Of a stretch of 64,000 nucleotides of DNA, positions 12,113 to 24,087 are shown in pieces. Each line of letters opens with the position of its first letter. The stretch's first letter is position 1. Source of the stretch: Hemerocallis citrina (Eukaryota; Streptophyta; Magnoliopsida; Asparagales; Asphodelaceae); contig CM030368.1 in assembly GCA_017893485.1 (NCBI GenBank), positions 107,701,549-107,765,548 of the forward strand, given 5' to 3'. The notes below the pieces were generated by a model, which worked only from the letters and a program-made list of their open reading frames with translations, was not told the origin of the DNA and made no database searches. Made by a program: the position numbers and the translations under genes.

Positions 12113-13330
12113 AAGGCTCAGATAGGAGATGTAGAGATTGAAGCACTAAAGAGACAAGTCAATGAAAGAAAAGTCTCAGAGTTAAGTGTGAAGGAAGGGT
12201 CGCTTTGGTTTGGTAACAGGTTGTGTGTGCCTAAAGTTGATGAATTGAGGGAAGATATCAAGAAGGAAGCACACTCCACCTTACTCACAGTTCACCCAGG
12301 AAGCACAAAGATGTATAAAGACATGAAACATCATTTCTGGTGGAATGAAATGAAGCGGGATGTGGTCGGATTTGTGGCCAAATGTCTTACATGTTAGAAG
12401 ATTAAGGCAGAAAACTAGAAAGCGGGAGGTCTATTGCAACCATTGCACATTCCGGAATGGAAATGGGAGAATATCAGTATGGATTTCATCACAGGACTGC
12501 TCAGAAGTTCCAAAGGGAATGACTCAATTAGGGTTATAGTGGACCGTTTGACAAAGTCTGCATATTTTCTCCCAGTGAAGATAACTTGGTCGGTAGAGAA
12601 GTTAGCAGATGTCTACATCGAGGGCATTGTAAAGCTACATGGAGTGCCTATGTCGATCATTTCTGATTGAGATGCAAGGTTTACATCTCAATTTTGGCAG
12701 AGTATGCAATAAGCATTGTGAACATTGTGAACGAGATCAGAATTCAGCACAGCTTTTCACCCACAGACTGATGGACAAACGCAGAGAGTTAACAGAATTC
12801 TCGAAGATATGCTTAGGGCATGTATAATGGACTTCGGAGGGAGCTGGGAACGACACTTAGCATTGGTAGAGTTTGCATATAATAATAGCTATCAAGCAAG
12901 TATTAAGATGGCTCCATATGAAGCATTGTATGGGAGGAAGTGTAGGACTCCTGTGTGCTGGTTCGAAGTAGGAGAAAGGAAGATATATGGGCCTGAAATA
13001 GTGCTGCGAACATCCGAGAAGATCGAGCTAATCAGAAAGATGATGCAAGTAGAACAAAGCAGGCAGAAGAGCTACGCCGACAACCACCGATGAGATTTGA
13101 AATTCGAAGAAGGTGATTCGGTATAACTTAAAGTCTCACCTATTAAGGGAGTTATTAAGGGAGTGATCAGGTTCAGGAAGGGTGGCAAGTTAGCACCAAG
13201 ATATATTGGACCGTACCAGATTTTGAAGAGAATCGGAAGGATGGCATACAGACTAGAGGTGCCAGCCGAATTTTCCCAAGTACACGATGTATTTCATGTT
13301 TCGATGCTGAGGAAGTATGTACCGGATCCG
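12113..13330 (+). pseudogene. Integrase remnant (pol)
   Basis: The H2C2 zinc-binding region spans 12242-12397 (HPGSTKMYKDMKHHFWWNEM then CLTC). The catalytic core follows: WENISMDFITGLL (first Asp), HGVPMSIISD (second Asp) and HPQTDGQTQRVNRILEDML near 12760; the Glu usually expected after GQ is Gln here. A 9-bp duplication (TTGTGAACA, near 12715) and premature stops disrupt the core. The C-terminal GPYQILKRIGRMAYRLEVP and VFHVSMLRKYVPDPSH segments are typical of chromovirus integrases. Confidence 0.85.
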
Positions 13331-13344
13331 AGTCATTGACCGTC

Positions 13345-13410
13345 AGACGTTCCGGAAGACCTACGAGTGGATCTTACATACGTTTCTGAAGACCTACGAG
13401 TGGATCTTAC
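13345..13410 (+). repeat. 35-bp tandem duplication inside the integrase tail
   Basis: GAAGACCTACGAGTGGATC occurs at about 13358 and again at about 13393, duplicating the VPEDLRVDLTYV region. A second short direct duplication (AAGGGAGTTATTAAGGGAGT) lies at about 13145. Both look like replication-slippage damage in a dead element. Confidence 0.7.
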
Positions 13411-13423
13411 ATATAAGGAACAG

Positions 13424-13571
13424 CCAGTCAGAATTATTGATCGTCAGGTAGAGTGCTAAGGAACAAGACTATTCCAATGGTCAAGGTTCTTTGGAAGAAT
13501 CAGTTCGTGGAGGAAGCCACTTGGGAGCCGGAAAGCCGGATGAAGCTTTCTTTTCCCGAGTTATTTTGAGT
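13424..13571 (+). pseudogene. Chromodomain remnant at the pol C-terminus
   Basis: After PVRIIDRQVE a stop and a frameshift occur, but in the next frame the sequence reads on as VKVLWKNQFVEEATWEPESR and then a short MKLSFPELF tail. This matches the C-terminal half of chromovirus chromodomains (VEEATWE is characteristic). Such domains direct integration towards marked chromatin. Its presence supports the chromovirus assignment. Confidence 0.75.
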
Positions 13572-13624
13572 GTTGCCTTTGTTTTCTGTTCTTTTAGTAC
13601 AGTTTCAGAGGACAGAACTATTCT

Positions 13625-13637
13625 AAGGAGGGAGTAT
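13625..13637 (+). promoter_or_regulatory. Polypurine tract before the 3' LTR
   Basis: AAGGAGGGAGTAT lies immediately before TGTAATATCC. It is the plus-strand primer for reverse transcription and fixes the element orientation. Confidence 0.75.
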
Positions 13638-14238
13638 TGTAATATCCCAAGCAAATATTAATAATATTATTTTATTATTACTTTCTTTCTTCAGAATTGA
13701 AATATTTTTTGAGCATATTACTCAGTTTAATTAATAATCATTACCTGTACATATACCGGTCTATATGTATATGTATTATATCAATTTGGTACTGAAATCT
13801 TTTGAGCCAATAATAAAATTTATTTTTATTATTATTTTATTTTTATTCTAGAAATTAAATTATTTTTGTATAGATTGTTCGGTTTGACAAATAAAAATTA
13901 TCAGTATATATATTAGTATATACGCACACGTGTTGTATCGATTTCATACATTTGTACAAATCATGTAGTATGTGTTTTGGACAAAAATATCTTTATTTTT
14001 GTCATGATTGATCAAAGATGAATGGTTAGGATTTGTTTGGAGGGATAAACATAGATTTTATAATTATTGGAAATACAAATTAGTATTAATAGGTTTTTTT
14101 CCTTCTTGACTAAGCCACTCACATACACTCACCCCTCACCCCTCACCCATCTTGGCTGGCCAAAATATCTCAAGGCAAAAGGCCAAAAACCCTAGTTCAC
14201 CTCGTCACCCTCTCATACTCTCACTCTCTCTCATTTTT

Positions 14239-14246
14239 TATAAATA
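14239..14246 (+). promoter_or_regulatory. Putative LTR TATA box
   Basis: TATAAATA followed by a C-rich run lies in the U3-like part of the 3' LTR. The aligned 5' LTR has lost this segment (near 5626). Confidence 0.6.
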
Positions 14247-14410
14247 GCACCCCCCCCCTCACCATTGTCTCATTTACAAAAGAAAAAAAATAGATGGAGC
14301 AAAAGAAAGAGAGAAGTTCTGACAAAGGAGTTCTCATTGAAGGTTGAGGAAGGAGAAAGGCTAGCAAGTTATTCCTACTAGATAATCAAAGGTGGGGGTC
14401 TTCTCTAACT

Positions 14411-14990
14411 TCTACTTGTCGTATGTAGAACTTCTAATTCTTAAAGGAGTAATCTTTTGGTGTATGTAGAACTTCTAGATAATAAAGGAGTAATCTTTTC
14501 ATGCTTGTAGAACTCTAGTTCACAAAAGCGTGATATTTTCATGTATGTAGAACTTCTAATTCTTAAAGAGGTAATCTTTTGGTGTATGTAGAACATCTAG
14601 ATAATAAAGGAGTAATCTTTTAATGCTTGTAGAACTCTAGTTCACAAAAGCGTGATATTTTCATGTATGTAGAACTTCTAGTTCTTAAAGGAGTAATCTT
14701 TTGGTGTATGTAGAACTTCTAGATAATAAAGGAGTAATATTTTCATGCTTGTAGAACTCTAGTTCACAAAAGAGTGATATTTTCATGTATGTAGAACTTC
14801 TAGTTCTTAAAGGAGTAATCTTTTGGTGTATGTAGAACTTCTAGATAATAAAGGAGTAATCTTTCATGCTCGTAGAACTCTAGTTCACAAAAGAGTGATA
14901 TTTTCATGTATGTAGAACTTGTAGATAATAGAGGACTAATCTTTCATGGTTGTAGAATTCTAGTTCACAAAAGAGTGATATTTTCATGTA
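14411..14990 (+). repeat. Higher-order GTAGAACTTCTAG array, left part, in the 3' LTR
   Basis: The same three-subunit, about 122-bp compound repeat as at 5765-6990, cleaner here, with at least four compound units. The CACTA transposon inserted inside it and the array resumes at 18541. Confidence 0.88.
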
Positions 14991-15965
14991 TCACAAGTAG
15001 AAAATGCCACAATTACAACATAAATTTTTCTTGTAAAAGTGTGAAATTCCATAGTTAATTCACATTCGTAAGAAAATTTTTCTCATTCCCTCGTAGTTGT
15101 GCTATTGTGAAATCTCTCCTGGTTAATGCACACATTTGTAACGGAATTTTAATTATCCTTTGCAAATATTAACTACAACAGAATATCTACAATGGAAGTT
15201 GTTTCTTGCTGTCCCCATCTATAAGAAAATATCTACAACAAATATTTTCATTGCAAGTGCGTTTTAAAAGGGATTTTTCTCATTGCTGATGAACTATTGC
15301 TACAAAGGTTCGCAAAGTAGTCATTCCCTTGCAATTGTTACCTCACAAATGCAATTGTTACATCGCGAATGCAATTGGATGCATTCTTTCATTGCTGATT
15401 TTGCTCGGATGGCTTAATCAAAATTTTTAAAATGATGTATTTCTTCAATGAAGAACATATAATTATTTCACCTGTCGGTGTGCACAATTATATAAAGAAA
15501 ACATTGTAATGAAATATATGCAATTTGAACAAACAATACATATTTAGATAATAGTAAACTTGGGAACACCAAAATAAGCATTAATATTATAAAGTATAGA
15601 ACATTCTCATTACAAAATTATATATTTGTTTCTAAGTGCCAAAATACCAACAGTACATTCTAGAAGGAAATATGAGTTGTCAAACTCTAAGAAATGCAAT
15701 AAATATTTTCAAAAGTACTTCTTACTTAGGGTTTCCTCTTGATCTGGAAGGATGCTTCACAGAATCACAATATTGTCAATCTTTGTTTTCAAATCTTCTT
15801 GTGGTGCATAAGGGAGCAGAACTTGGGGTTTCCTCTTTCCATACACAGGTGCCAGAAGCAACTACCTAGTAACAAACAATTTTTATTAGGCACAAAACAA
15901 ACAATTCCTGAATAAATGGTATTGTGCATCCTGATCTGAGTACCTAAAATAGATGTGATTTACCA

Positions 15966-17414
15966 AGAATTAGCACATAAAGAACCAAAGCATTCGACAA
16001 AAAAGATTAATAAACTATCAAAAAATACATACAAGCTATAGCTTGTAGTCACATTCATAACCCACATTTTAAAGTGTATCATCATATAAGTGCATATGCA
16101 ACATATGTGCAATTTCTTTATCAACAAACTAGAGAAGGAGAAATCGCAAAACAATAGCATGTCATTTGTACCTTTAGGCGGTAGCTGATACTGAACATGA
16201 ATTTATATAGAGAGACAGAAATAACATACCTTAAAAGATATTGTGAACATTGAACTCCTGTATCTTTTGAAATAAGATGGTCGATAAGCACCAGATGATC
16301 ATAATGTAACTGCAAGAATGGAAAAATCAGTGTCTACACTATAGCTCTGCCGATTACTTGAAAAGGGAGAATAATGTAAGCTTGCCAACAACATATAAGA
16401 CTATGAAAATGTATAACCAAATGCATGAGCACATGCACATGGTCCTCGTATTATTAACATTATGTTTAAATACGAATTAAAAATTAATCAATTTGACTTG
16501 TATAATAAATATAATTGCCTCTTCAACTTTCAACAGAGTAATTTAACGTATTTTACCTTTTGTATTAAAACATAATCTAAACCTATTATACTCTATAGTT
16601 CTCACTAGTTAGACATCCTTTTTCCCTTTATAGATAAAGTTTATAATTAGTAGAAGCAAATGTCTCACATGTATTGCATATGAAAATATTTTTGTCCAAG
16701 AAGTAATCAAAATTATATGCACATTCTCCGTGTTTGAGTTACAAAATTGAGGAAGGGAGGATATTCACAAGTGTCATGAAGTGTCAGTATCTGGCAACAA
16801 TAATAAATTAGTGAGTGATGATAGAAGGCCCACACTAGATCAGTATGCAGAAAGGAGATCTACAATCATAAGGACAGTTAACTGGCCCTCACCCAAATTA
16901 TGTGTATTTCCCGTGTTTGAGATGGAACAGCAAGGAGAACACTCTTAAGTACCACTTCTCCAACTCCCAAGCAAAATTGCAAACAAAGAATATAATTTTT
17001 GGACCCCAAATAATTTAGAAAACTAAAAAAAATCTAGAATACCAAAGAATAAACAATTTAAATATCAATATAACAATTTGATTAGTTGAAAGTGTAAATT
17101 ATCCCTAGTTTCATAGAATGAATATGAATCAAACAAGTGCAAGCAAAACTCACCAATAAAAGGAACAAATGAAAAAGATGAACCGGATCAAAAATGTTTT
17201 TCATATGGTATGTCACATCCCTTTCAACTTTCCTAGAAGATGCACCAACTGCTTTACCCAGTCTGAAAATTTTCCAGAAGAATCCGATGAGAATGTTATC
17301 TATTAACCCACATAACATCAAATGTTAGGAGATCAATTGTTCAGTTGCTTACTCTTGTAATGAAAAGAATGGAGCATCCAGAAGCAACCACAGCATTTTG
17401 AAGAACATACCATC
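15966..17414 (-). pseudogene. Captured host gene fragment, exons resembling a plant Lines homolog
   Basis: On the minus strand, exon-like blocks have matching splice signals. 17414-17352 encodes WYVLQNAVVASGCSILFITR (acceptor CTGTAG, donor GTAAGC). 17262-17154 encodes LGKAVGASSRKVERD then FDPVHLFHLFLL (acceptor TTTTCAG, donor GTGAGT). 16309-16230 encodes LHYDHLVLIDHLISKDTG then CSQYLLR (acceptor CTTGCAG, donor GTATGT). A decayed block near 15998-15966 reads CFGSLCANSW. The second and third exons join in phase. The YDHLVLIDHLISKDTG...YLLR pattern resembles, from memory, the C-terminal region of plant 'protein Lines homolog'; this is a recollection, not a search result. The copy is partial, so a captured fragment is the best reading. 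Confidence 0.55.
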
Positions 17415-17879
17415 CTACAGTTTAAAGAGTTCAATGTTAGGTAGTGATATCCAGAGAAAAATATGACTACAAACTTCAACCATATAGAAATTGTGACATC
17501 ATCATTTAAGCATAACTGCATACTCCATTATAAAATCAAAATCCGGATTTAAGGGATGTCAAAATGCTCTAGTGAAGCCCTTGAACCAACACAAGTAACA
17601 ATTTTCAAAAAAAAAATTTAAACTATTTTCCTTTGCTACGAGACTTTACCACTATACTACAACATCATTTGCATCACTATCAACATTTAAAAAAAAAACA
17701 TTGAACCAGTGCCTGGTGGCCATTATTCTTATTCGCAATTCGGATCATGTAATCCAAAGCCATCATGAACCCAAACTCCATCTCATCCACTATCTAGCAT
17801 ATACCACCAATATCAAATTCAAGTGCTAAGTGAACTTAATAAGAAAATACAACATACTTGGAAGGGGAGATTACCTTTA

Positions 17880-18180
17880 GGCTCGAGCTCACAAGTTGAG
17901 GAGGGAAAAAGAGGTTGGGCTCCTGCGTCGGGATCGGGAAACGAAGAGGAAAGGAGAGGAGAGGAGACGGGGGCTTCGGGCATGCAACGGCGATGGCGAT
18001 AGCAAGTTGGAGTTAGGGTTTTGGCGACGGGAGCGACGATGGCGATGGGGGCACCGGGGGCTGGAGACGACGATGGCGTCGAGGACAACGGATACGGGGG
18101 TGTTGGCGACGTGGAGGTCGAGGACGGCGGGAGATGATTTTAGATTTTGGGTTTTGAGGGAAAGAGAGATGATTTTCAAT
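17880..18180 (-). pseudogene. GC-rich first-exon-like segment inside the CACTA element
   Basis: This 300-bp island is far more GC-rich than its surroundings. On the minus strand it stays open from 18179 (MKIISLSLKTQNLKSS) to about 17889, and another frame runs to a good donor site (CCTAAAG then GTAATC near 17875). That is what the start of a plant gene looks like: a GC-rich leader followed by an AT-rich intron. It may be the first exon of the captured gene at 15966-17414 or of a second gene. The protein is Ser/Pro/Arg-rich and I do not recognise it. Confidence 0.35.
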
Positions 18181-18540
18181 ATTGGGATTTGAGAGATAAA
18201 GAGAGAGAGGGGTGGAGAAATGAAAAATATTGGGGATTTTGTGTTTTTGGCTGGTCCATGTAGGCTAAAGGAGGAGATGAATGGTTTTATTTTAGAAAAG
18301 TAATTTTACGTGTCTAATATGTATTTAATATTAAAGATTTTAGTAACGACATGTATTATGTTACAATTGATCTCTTGCAATTGTTGCAATTGCAACAGAT
18401 TAATAGAATCTCTTGCGGATGTCAAAAATATTCACAACGAAGAGGTTTGTTGTGATTAATCCGTTGTAGATGGTAGCACTAACAAGAGAATTTTGGTACT
18501 CATAAATGATTCGTTGTTATTGCAAAGTTTTCTACTAGTG

Positions 18541-19255
18541 TATGTAGAACTTCTAGTTCTTAAAAGAGTAATCTTTTGGTGTTTGTAGAACTTCTAGATA
18601 ATAAAGGAGTGATCTTTTCATGCTTGTAGAACTAGTTCACAAAAGAGTGATATTTTCATGTATGTAGAACTTCTAGTTCTTAAAGGAGTAATCTTTTGGT
18701 GTATGTAGAACTTCTAGATAATAAAGGAGTATTCTTTTCATGCTTGTAGAACTCTAGTTCACAAAGAGTGTTATTTCATGTATGTAGAACTTCTAATTCA
18801 TATAGGAGTAATCTTTCATGTATGAAGAACTTCTAGTTTTAAAAGGAGTATTTTTTTTATGTTGGTGGAACTTTAAGTTGTATGTAGAACTTCTAGTGTT
18901 CATAAAAGACCCACATTTTAATAATTTGTTGCATGAAGAACTTCCAGTTCACAAAAGAGTGATCTTTAAATGTGTGTAGAACTTCTACTTCATAAAAGAG
19001 TAGTTTCTAGTTGTATGTGTAACTTCTAGTTCATAAAAAGTAGACTTTTGTTGTATGTAGGACTTGTAATTCATAAAATGTAGACTTTTGTTGTATGTAG
19101 GACTTGTAATTCATAAAAAGAGTAGTTTTTGTAATATGTAGAAACTTATAATTCATAAAAGGGTAGTTTTTGTAATATGTAGAACTTCTAATTCCAAAAA
19201 GAGTAGTCTTTTGTAATATGTAGAATTTCTAGTTCATAAAAGATAGTCTTTAGTA
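18541..19255 (+). repeat. Higher-order GTAGAACTTCTAG array, right part, in the 3' LTR
   Basis: Continuation of the 14411-14990 array after the CACTA insertion, decaying from about 18860 to the same degenerate units seen at 6600-6960 in the 5' LTR. Confidence 0.85.
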
Positions 19256-21172
19256 GTTTGTTATAGTTTTACTTTCATACAAAATCAAATTTCGGTAATT
19301 CTAGTTCATAATAAGATCAAGTTTGCGGTAGCATGCTCTATTTGCTTCTAGGTTGCTAGAAGACTTCCGCGGTAGTTCTAATTAAAATTTGAGAAAGTAC
19401 CCATGAATTCTAGTTGCATGTTGTTCTAGTTTAAATTTGAGAAAGAACCCATGAATTTAGTTGTATGATTATTCTAGTTGAATTTGGGAAAGAACCCATG
19501 AATTTTAGTTGCATGTTGTTCTAGTTAAATTTAAGGAAGAACCCATGAAATTGTGTTGCATGATTATTCTAGTTGAAATTGAGGAAGAACCTATGAATTC
19601 TAGGTTGTATGTATTCTAGTTAAAATTGGACTAAGTCATATGAGTGTTCTTCATCTTTAACTCATAGATGATAATAAGATGTTAGTAAGCTTAACACGAA
19701 ATACTAGTTCATATAAGTGGGTTATGCCGTGAAATGTTAATGGTAAAATCATGCACCCAATTATGGGTAATAATGGTTGGTAAAGTCATTATAGTTCTTA
19801 GCTTTGATAGAAGCTAAGGTCCGTTGACCATCAAGACATATATTTAACTACCGTAGGACCTATGGTTAAGCCACACCTCGTATGCTGGCAGATCTTAACT
19901 GGTGTAAGTCGATCACGGGCCGAGAATGTTTGCGAAGTCCAAGTTCAGGGTAGTGGCAAGTGAGGGAGATCCCGTCACTAGCATCTTGGATCGATAGGAC
20001 ATGAGTGGACCAGTGATGATCTTAAGAAAGTCTAGGTTGAAACCTAGGAAGTGTGTTAACATTGTTGCAACCTCGTTAAAATGTTTAGGATTAGTGACAC
20101 CATTAGCGTAGTAACTTATCACGATTGTTACTTAACCATTTTATCTACATCTTGCCAAAAGGGAAGAGTTGGTATTAGGGGTGATACCTTATGAGCCGAC
20201 TCGTCCTATAGGCCGACACTAGGTGGTATTATTGGGTTGTACCTTTCTGTCAAAGGGATACGTGCGGTGCCTTTTCACGAGTTGGGTGCACGGGTTTCAT
20301 ATCTCGTTATGTTAATTCCTGAAATACCATGATAAGCAGAAGGTTCTCCTATCAGGACTAGGGGATGGATCCCGGAATTCCATCACGTTCTATGTTAGGG
20401 AAGCGAACGGGCAATAGACTATTGTTCTCTGAGTTGTGGGTGCCATGGGGTACGCTTCGTGCTATCCTGTGCTGCGGATACTCTACGTTCGTCTCGCTTT
20501 TGAGTGAGGTCCGGTACGACAGGTAGTATGGCAAACATTGACACAATGAGCATACTGCATTGGTGGGACTTGACCACGTCTGCAACCTCATCAGCCACGT
20601 TGTATTCGTCAGGAACAGGTTGAGTACAAAGTAGAATTCATAACGCGGGTTCAAATCCCTAAATATGGAGAGCGGCATGATATGGATGTATGTAGTTATA
20701 GGATGCATATGGTTCCAGAATCTCGCTTGCATTAGAATAAGTGCATCCTAGTCTTAGTTGACCTTGCATTATATTCTAAGTCATAACACCCACAAACACT
20801 TAAACTACACCTGCACATTTTACCATGCTTAAATATGTTTGTTTAAAAGTTGAGATTTCCGCTGCTTGTAATCAGCGTTTAGCGTCAGTATATGTACTGA
20901 CGTCCTCACTCAATTTGGTCGTGAATACAGGACCACTGATCCGGGAGAACTCTAGGCAAAGAATAGTGTCCAAGTAAAGAGCACAGTGTTCATTTATTTT
21001 TCATGTATACTCTGATGTAATTTTATTGAAATAATTATAACACTCGGCTTGTACTATATTATGTTAAATAAAAGTTTTAAATTTTCCTACTTTTCTGTGT
21101 ATTGTGGCTAATTGAATGTAAATGTCCTGGCTCGTATCTCGAAGTCTCCATATAGGAAGTTCAGGGAGTTAT

Positions 21173-21564
21173 GGCTAACCTTTCCCAAACACGGGCACTT
21201 TCATTTAAGTTATTACACCAAGTAATGCGAGCACCAAAAGTTTTAGCATCGTTTACACCCATTTCTCTCACAAATTCATGAAAGTCATTCACCCCCACAT
21301 TGGCTGTGAAATTGCCCCCTCTATTATCGTAAGAACAAAGAATAATATTCAAATCCCTTATAATGGCCATAGGCAACCCAATATCTAGTGCAGCTGTCAG
21401 AGTACTACACAAGGTTCCTTGATCAGCATGGCAATTACTGGCATAAACGCTAGATAAGATGAAACCCCACCGATCACTCATAATAACAACACCAACAATA
21501 ACTTGCCTATCGGAAAAAATTACATCAAGAGAGATACAGTTGTGGTACTATAGCACCATGGTCC
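21173..21564 (-). pseudogene. LINE ORF2 endonuclease fragment
   Basis: On the minus strand this encodes the middle of an L1-type AP endonuclease: SLDVIFSDRQVIVG, WGFILSSVYASN, IRDLNIILCSYDNRGGN (family norm GDFN), FHEFVREMGVNDAKTFGARI, TWCNNLNESARVWERL. It is collinear with 44119-44299 upstream and 5050-3930 downstream. It was separated from the latter by the Tekay-like element and from the former by the solo LTR starting at 21565. A W-to-stop change (TAG) lies near the start. Confidence 0.88.
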
Positions 21565-22743
21565 TGTTGGTGTATGCCATAAAGGCCAGCCTTATATTGA
21601 CCTTGCTAGTTTATATTGTATCATGACATTTATTTCATATATGAGACATTTTATTTATTGTGTTGTTTATTCTTATTAAATGAATATAATAAAGTCCTTA
21701 GAATAGTAGGTTCAATACCATGGGATATCAAGTGCATGACTTGATTATGAGATCTTATTGGTTGAAATCAAAACACTATTCTTAAATGTCCCTAGTCAAG
21801 TATTATTGTGAATTAGGGCAACAATAATACATAGAGGCTAGTATGTGCCTAAACTGATGACCATATCTCACGGATCATGCATATGAGATATCAACTTTTC
21901 ACATTGGTACAAACTAGAGTAATAATATACTGGACTGACCTACAATGAGAACGGTGCATGGATTATTTCGTGAGAGTTATGAGTGATTCTCACAGTGACC
22001 ATAGTGTACGTGGTCCTTTAACTTGTAGTAACTACGGTTCCCTACATGAGAAGTTATATGTTTTAATACCGTCAAACATCGCCTGTGATAAGGTGATTAT
22101 AAAGTCGGCTATTGGACATACTATGAATCATGTAGAGATATGTGAGTGACATAAAAATGATTTGCCCCTCATACATAACAAGAGCGATATCTTCGAGCCC
22201 CCTTCATTGAGTGAGACTGCAAAATATATGGTCGTGCTCAAATGAGTCAATATGAGATATTGATCTCATTTGTTTCAATAAGTCTACTCGGACATCAAGA
22301 AACCAAACATTTAACTATACAAGGGTGACACGTTTCATGCCTTGTGGTCAATTAAGATATCTGGACAGCAGGACTATACTACATGGTAACATTGGTCATA
22401 AATAGTTATGTCAAATTACTGGCATTCTCGTTACTTGAATAGCAGTGATGTAGTGCTAGATACCACTCACTATTTGTAACACTAAAATAGGATTTTAGTA
22501 TTACTGTCAACGTAATAGGAACCTACAGGGTCACACATTTAGAATAGATCGAAATTGGTATTTAAATTCATAAGATAAATTTAATCGGGAATACGAGTAA
22601 GACTTCGACTCCCAACAATGGTTAGATAATTAATTAGATTAAATGGGCCAACGAAAATTAGATGACTCACACAAGAATTTGACTTAGGTTAGATTGTGAG
22701 CCTGACAGCCTCATTACTCTCTTAGGGTGGATTTCCTGCTATA

Positions 22744-23306
22744 TGTTACCGCTAAATCTGGTGTGGGGGCAAACAGATAGAATTTGTGGATTCTTACAAA
22801 AACCGAATAGTAAACCTGGAACCTTTCCAATGGAGTTTGACCATTGACTCCCGTCATTCATCTGCAAAAAGTGCGATACATTGGGGTTGATCCCGGCGAC
22901 GTACCCTCCGACGCTCAAGTCAGTAATTAGAAGAGATTATGAATGAGCGTTAACTGGCAAAAGATTGCTTACCTCCTAATGGTGGTGGATGGGGGGTATT
23001 TATAGCCACCTTTGGGATCAGTTTAGGAATGAAATCCCTAATTTCCCGTGAAAGGATAGAGTGAATCATGGCCGTTGATTTCACACAATCAGAAACCCTA
23101 ATTTTATCTAGCTGGACTGGGTTTCTTGTGGGTTGAGACCTGCACCCAGTTAAGGCAGATCCGTTCGTGGGTTATCGGGCCTTTGTAGAAAAGATCTGGT
23201 ACCCATCTAAGACCCGTTTTAGGTGAAATTACCATTTTACCCCCAAGCTTTAAGATTCGTGCTCGATCTGGACGGTTCCGGTTTAACCCCATTTTTAGTC
23301 ATATCA
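22744..23306 (-). repeat. 3' LTR of the minus-strand Tat/Retand element
   Basis: 563 bp. On the plus strand it starts TGTTACCGCTAAATC and ends CATATCA. A TATA box (TATTTATA on plus, 22997-23004) is retained. Confidence 0.92.
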
Positions 23307-24060
23307 CGAGCCCCCCACTCCTGAAGACTGAGTTTGGTCAGCCTTTGGGAAGTAGTTTTACTGTTTTAATGGCTTTCGGAGTTGTATCAGAGTCCAAACA
23401 AGGGGTATTGAATCTTTGTATGAGGCATTATGGTAATTTTTGAAGCTATTTGCGCGGTCAAGGTTGTTCTTGAGCTCTCTTGGACTTCTGGTGATTTTTC
23501 TTAATTTTTATCAATTTTTCGGACTATTTATTTAATTTTGCGAAGCGGTGATTTGTTATTTGGGGGTCTTAATTGACTCTTCTAAGCAATAATTATTTTT
23601 CCAGGGGCTCAAAAATATTTCTCCGAATTTATAATTATTTTTTAGAATTTTTAAATAATTTTCCCAAATTTGTAATCATTTTTTCGTAATTTTTAAATAA
23701 ATAAAGCGATTTTAATAAATAAAAATTAATTTTTAATTCCGAATTATGACGTGGCGTAATCCGGGCCCTTCATCAGCTTTGGGCGTGAATTTTGGGGAGA
23801 TCTAGTGACTGTGCTTGCCTGAAGGAGTGATTTCCTTCATTTCTTGGCGTAAATACTTCGGCATCGTTGCCAACCCCCTCCAAATGCATGCTGTGAGAGA
23901 GGCCAAGGTCTGGAGGGGTTCGGCTTCTATCGAAGAGCGGGGATATCTCGGCTAAGCTTCAAACGTGAAGAAATGGTTCGGTTAGCTTTGGCTGAAGTCC
24001 GAAGGAGGTTCGGTGAGTTTTGGCCGAAGTCCGAAGGGGGTTCGGCGCATTCTGGCCGAA
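23307..24060. other. Non-coding 3' untranslated region of the Tat element
   Basis: AT-rich sequence between the 3' LTR and the 58-bp array. I see no gene and no conserved motif, only short T/A runs (23600-23740). Confidence 0.5.
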
Positions 24061-24087
24061 GTCTGGAGAAGATTTCTTCCCTGTAAG

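Larger units (their letters stand above)
14992..18540. mobile_element. Non-autonomous CACTA (En/Spm) transposon, 3549 bp
   Basis: The 3-bp TSD TAT flanks it (14989-14991 and 18541-18543). Termini are CACAAGTAGAAAA and, read inward from the right, CACTAGTAGAAAA: a 13-bp inverted repeat with one mismatch and the CACTA-type end. Subterminal copies of GCAATTGTT-like motifs occur near both ends (15333-15370 and 18375-18400), as expected for transposase binding regions. No TNP2-like transposase is visible. Instead the interior carries spliced-looking exons on the minus strand. Confidence 0.88.
5051..21172 (+). mobile_element. Ty3/gypsy chromovirus (Tekay-like), degenerate, with long LTRs
   Basis: Both LTRs begin TGTAATATCC (5051, 13638). 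Between them are a Met-tRNA type primer site, gag, protease, RT, RNase H, integrase and a C-terminal chromodomain remnant, the order typical of chromoviruses. The element interrupts the LINE: the LINE codons for VWERL (just right of 21172) join RSLVS (5045 downwards). The 5' TSD is TCTCT (5046-5050). The 3' copy is blurred (TGGCT), and the LTR end lacks its terminal CA, suggesting a tiny deletion at the 3' junction. The body is about 12.6 kb after removing the CACTA insertion. Many CAG/CAA/CGA codons have become stops. Confidence 0.9.
13638..21172 (+). repeat. 3' LTR of the Tekay-like element, split by a CACTA transposon
   Basis: The LTR portions are 13638-14991 and 18544-21172, about 4.0 kb in all. 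The segment 19550-20321 has no counterpart in the 5' LTR, but a related, inverted sequence is in the solo LTR at 31360-31990, so the 3' LTR keeps the older structure. The end (GGAGTTA, about 21172) lacks the terminal ACA of the 5' LTR. Confidence 0.88.

Noticed and set aside
15636..15869. 77-codon plus-strand frame in the CACTA element as a transposase part
   Set aside because: No similarity to TNP1 or TNP2 that I can recognise; the meaningful coding signal here is on the minus strand.
18061..18192. Promoter CpG island of a live host gene
   Set aside because: The GC-rich island is wholly inside the CACTA ends and has no intact gene behind it; treated as captured sequence.
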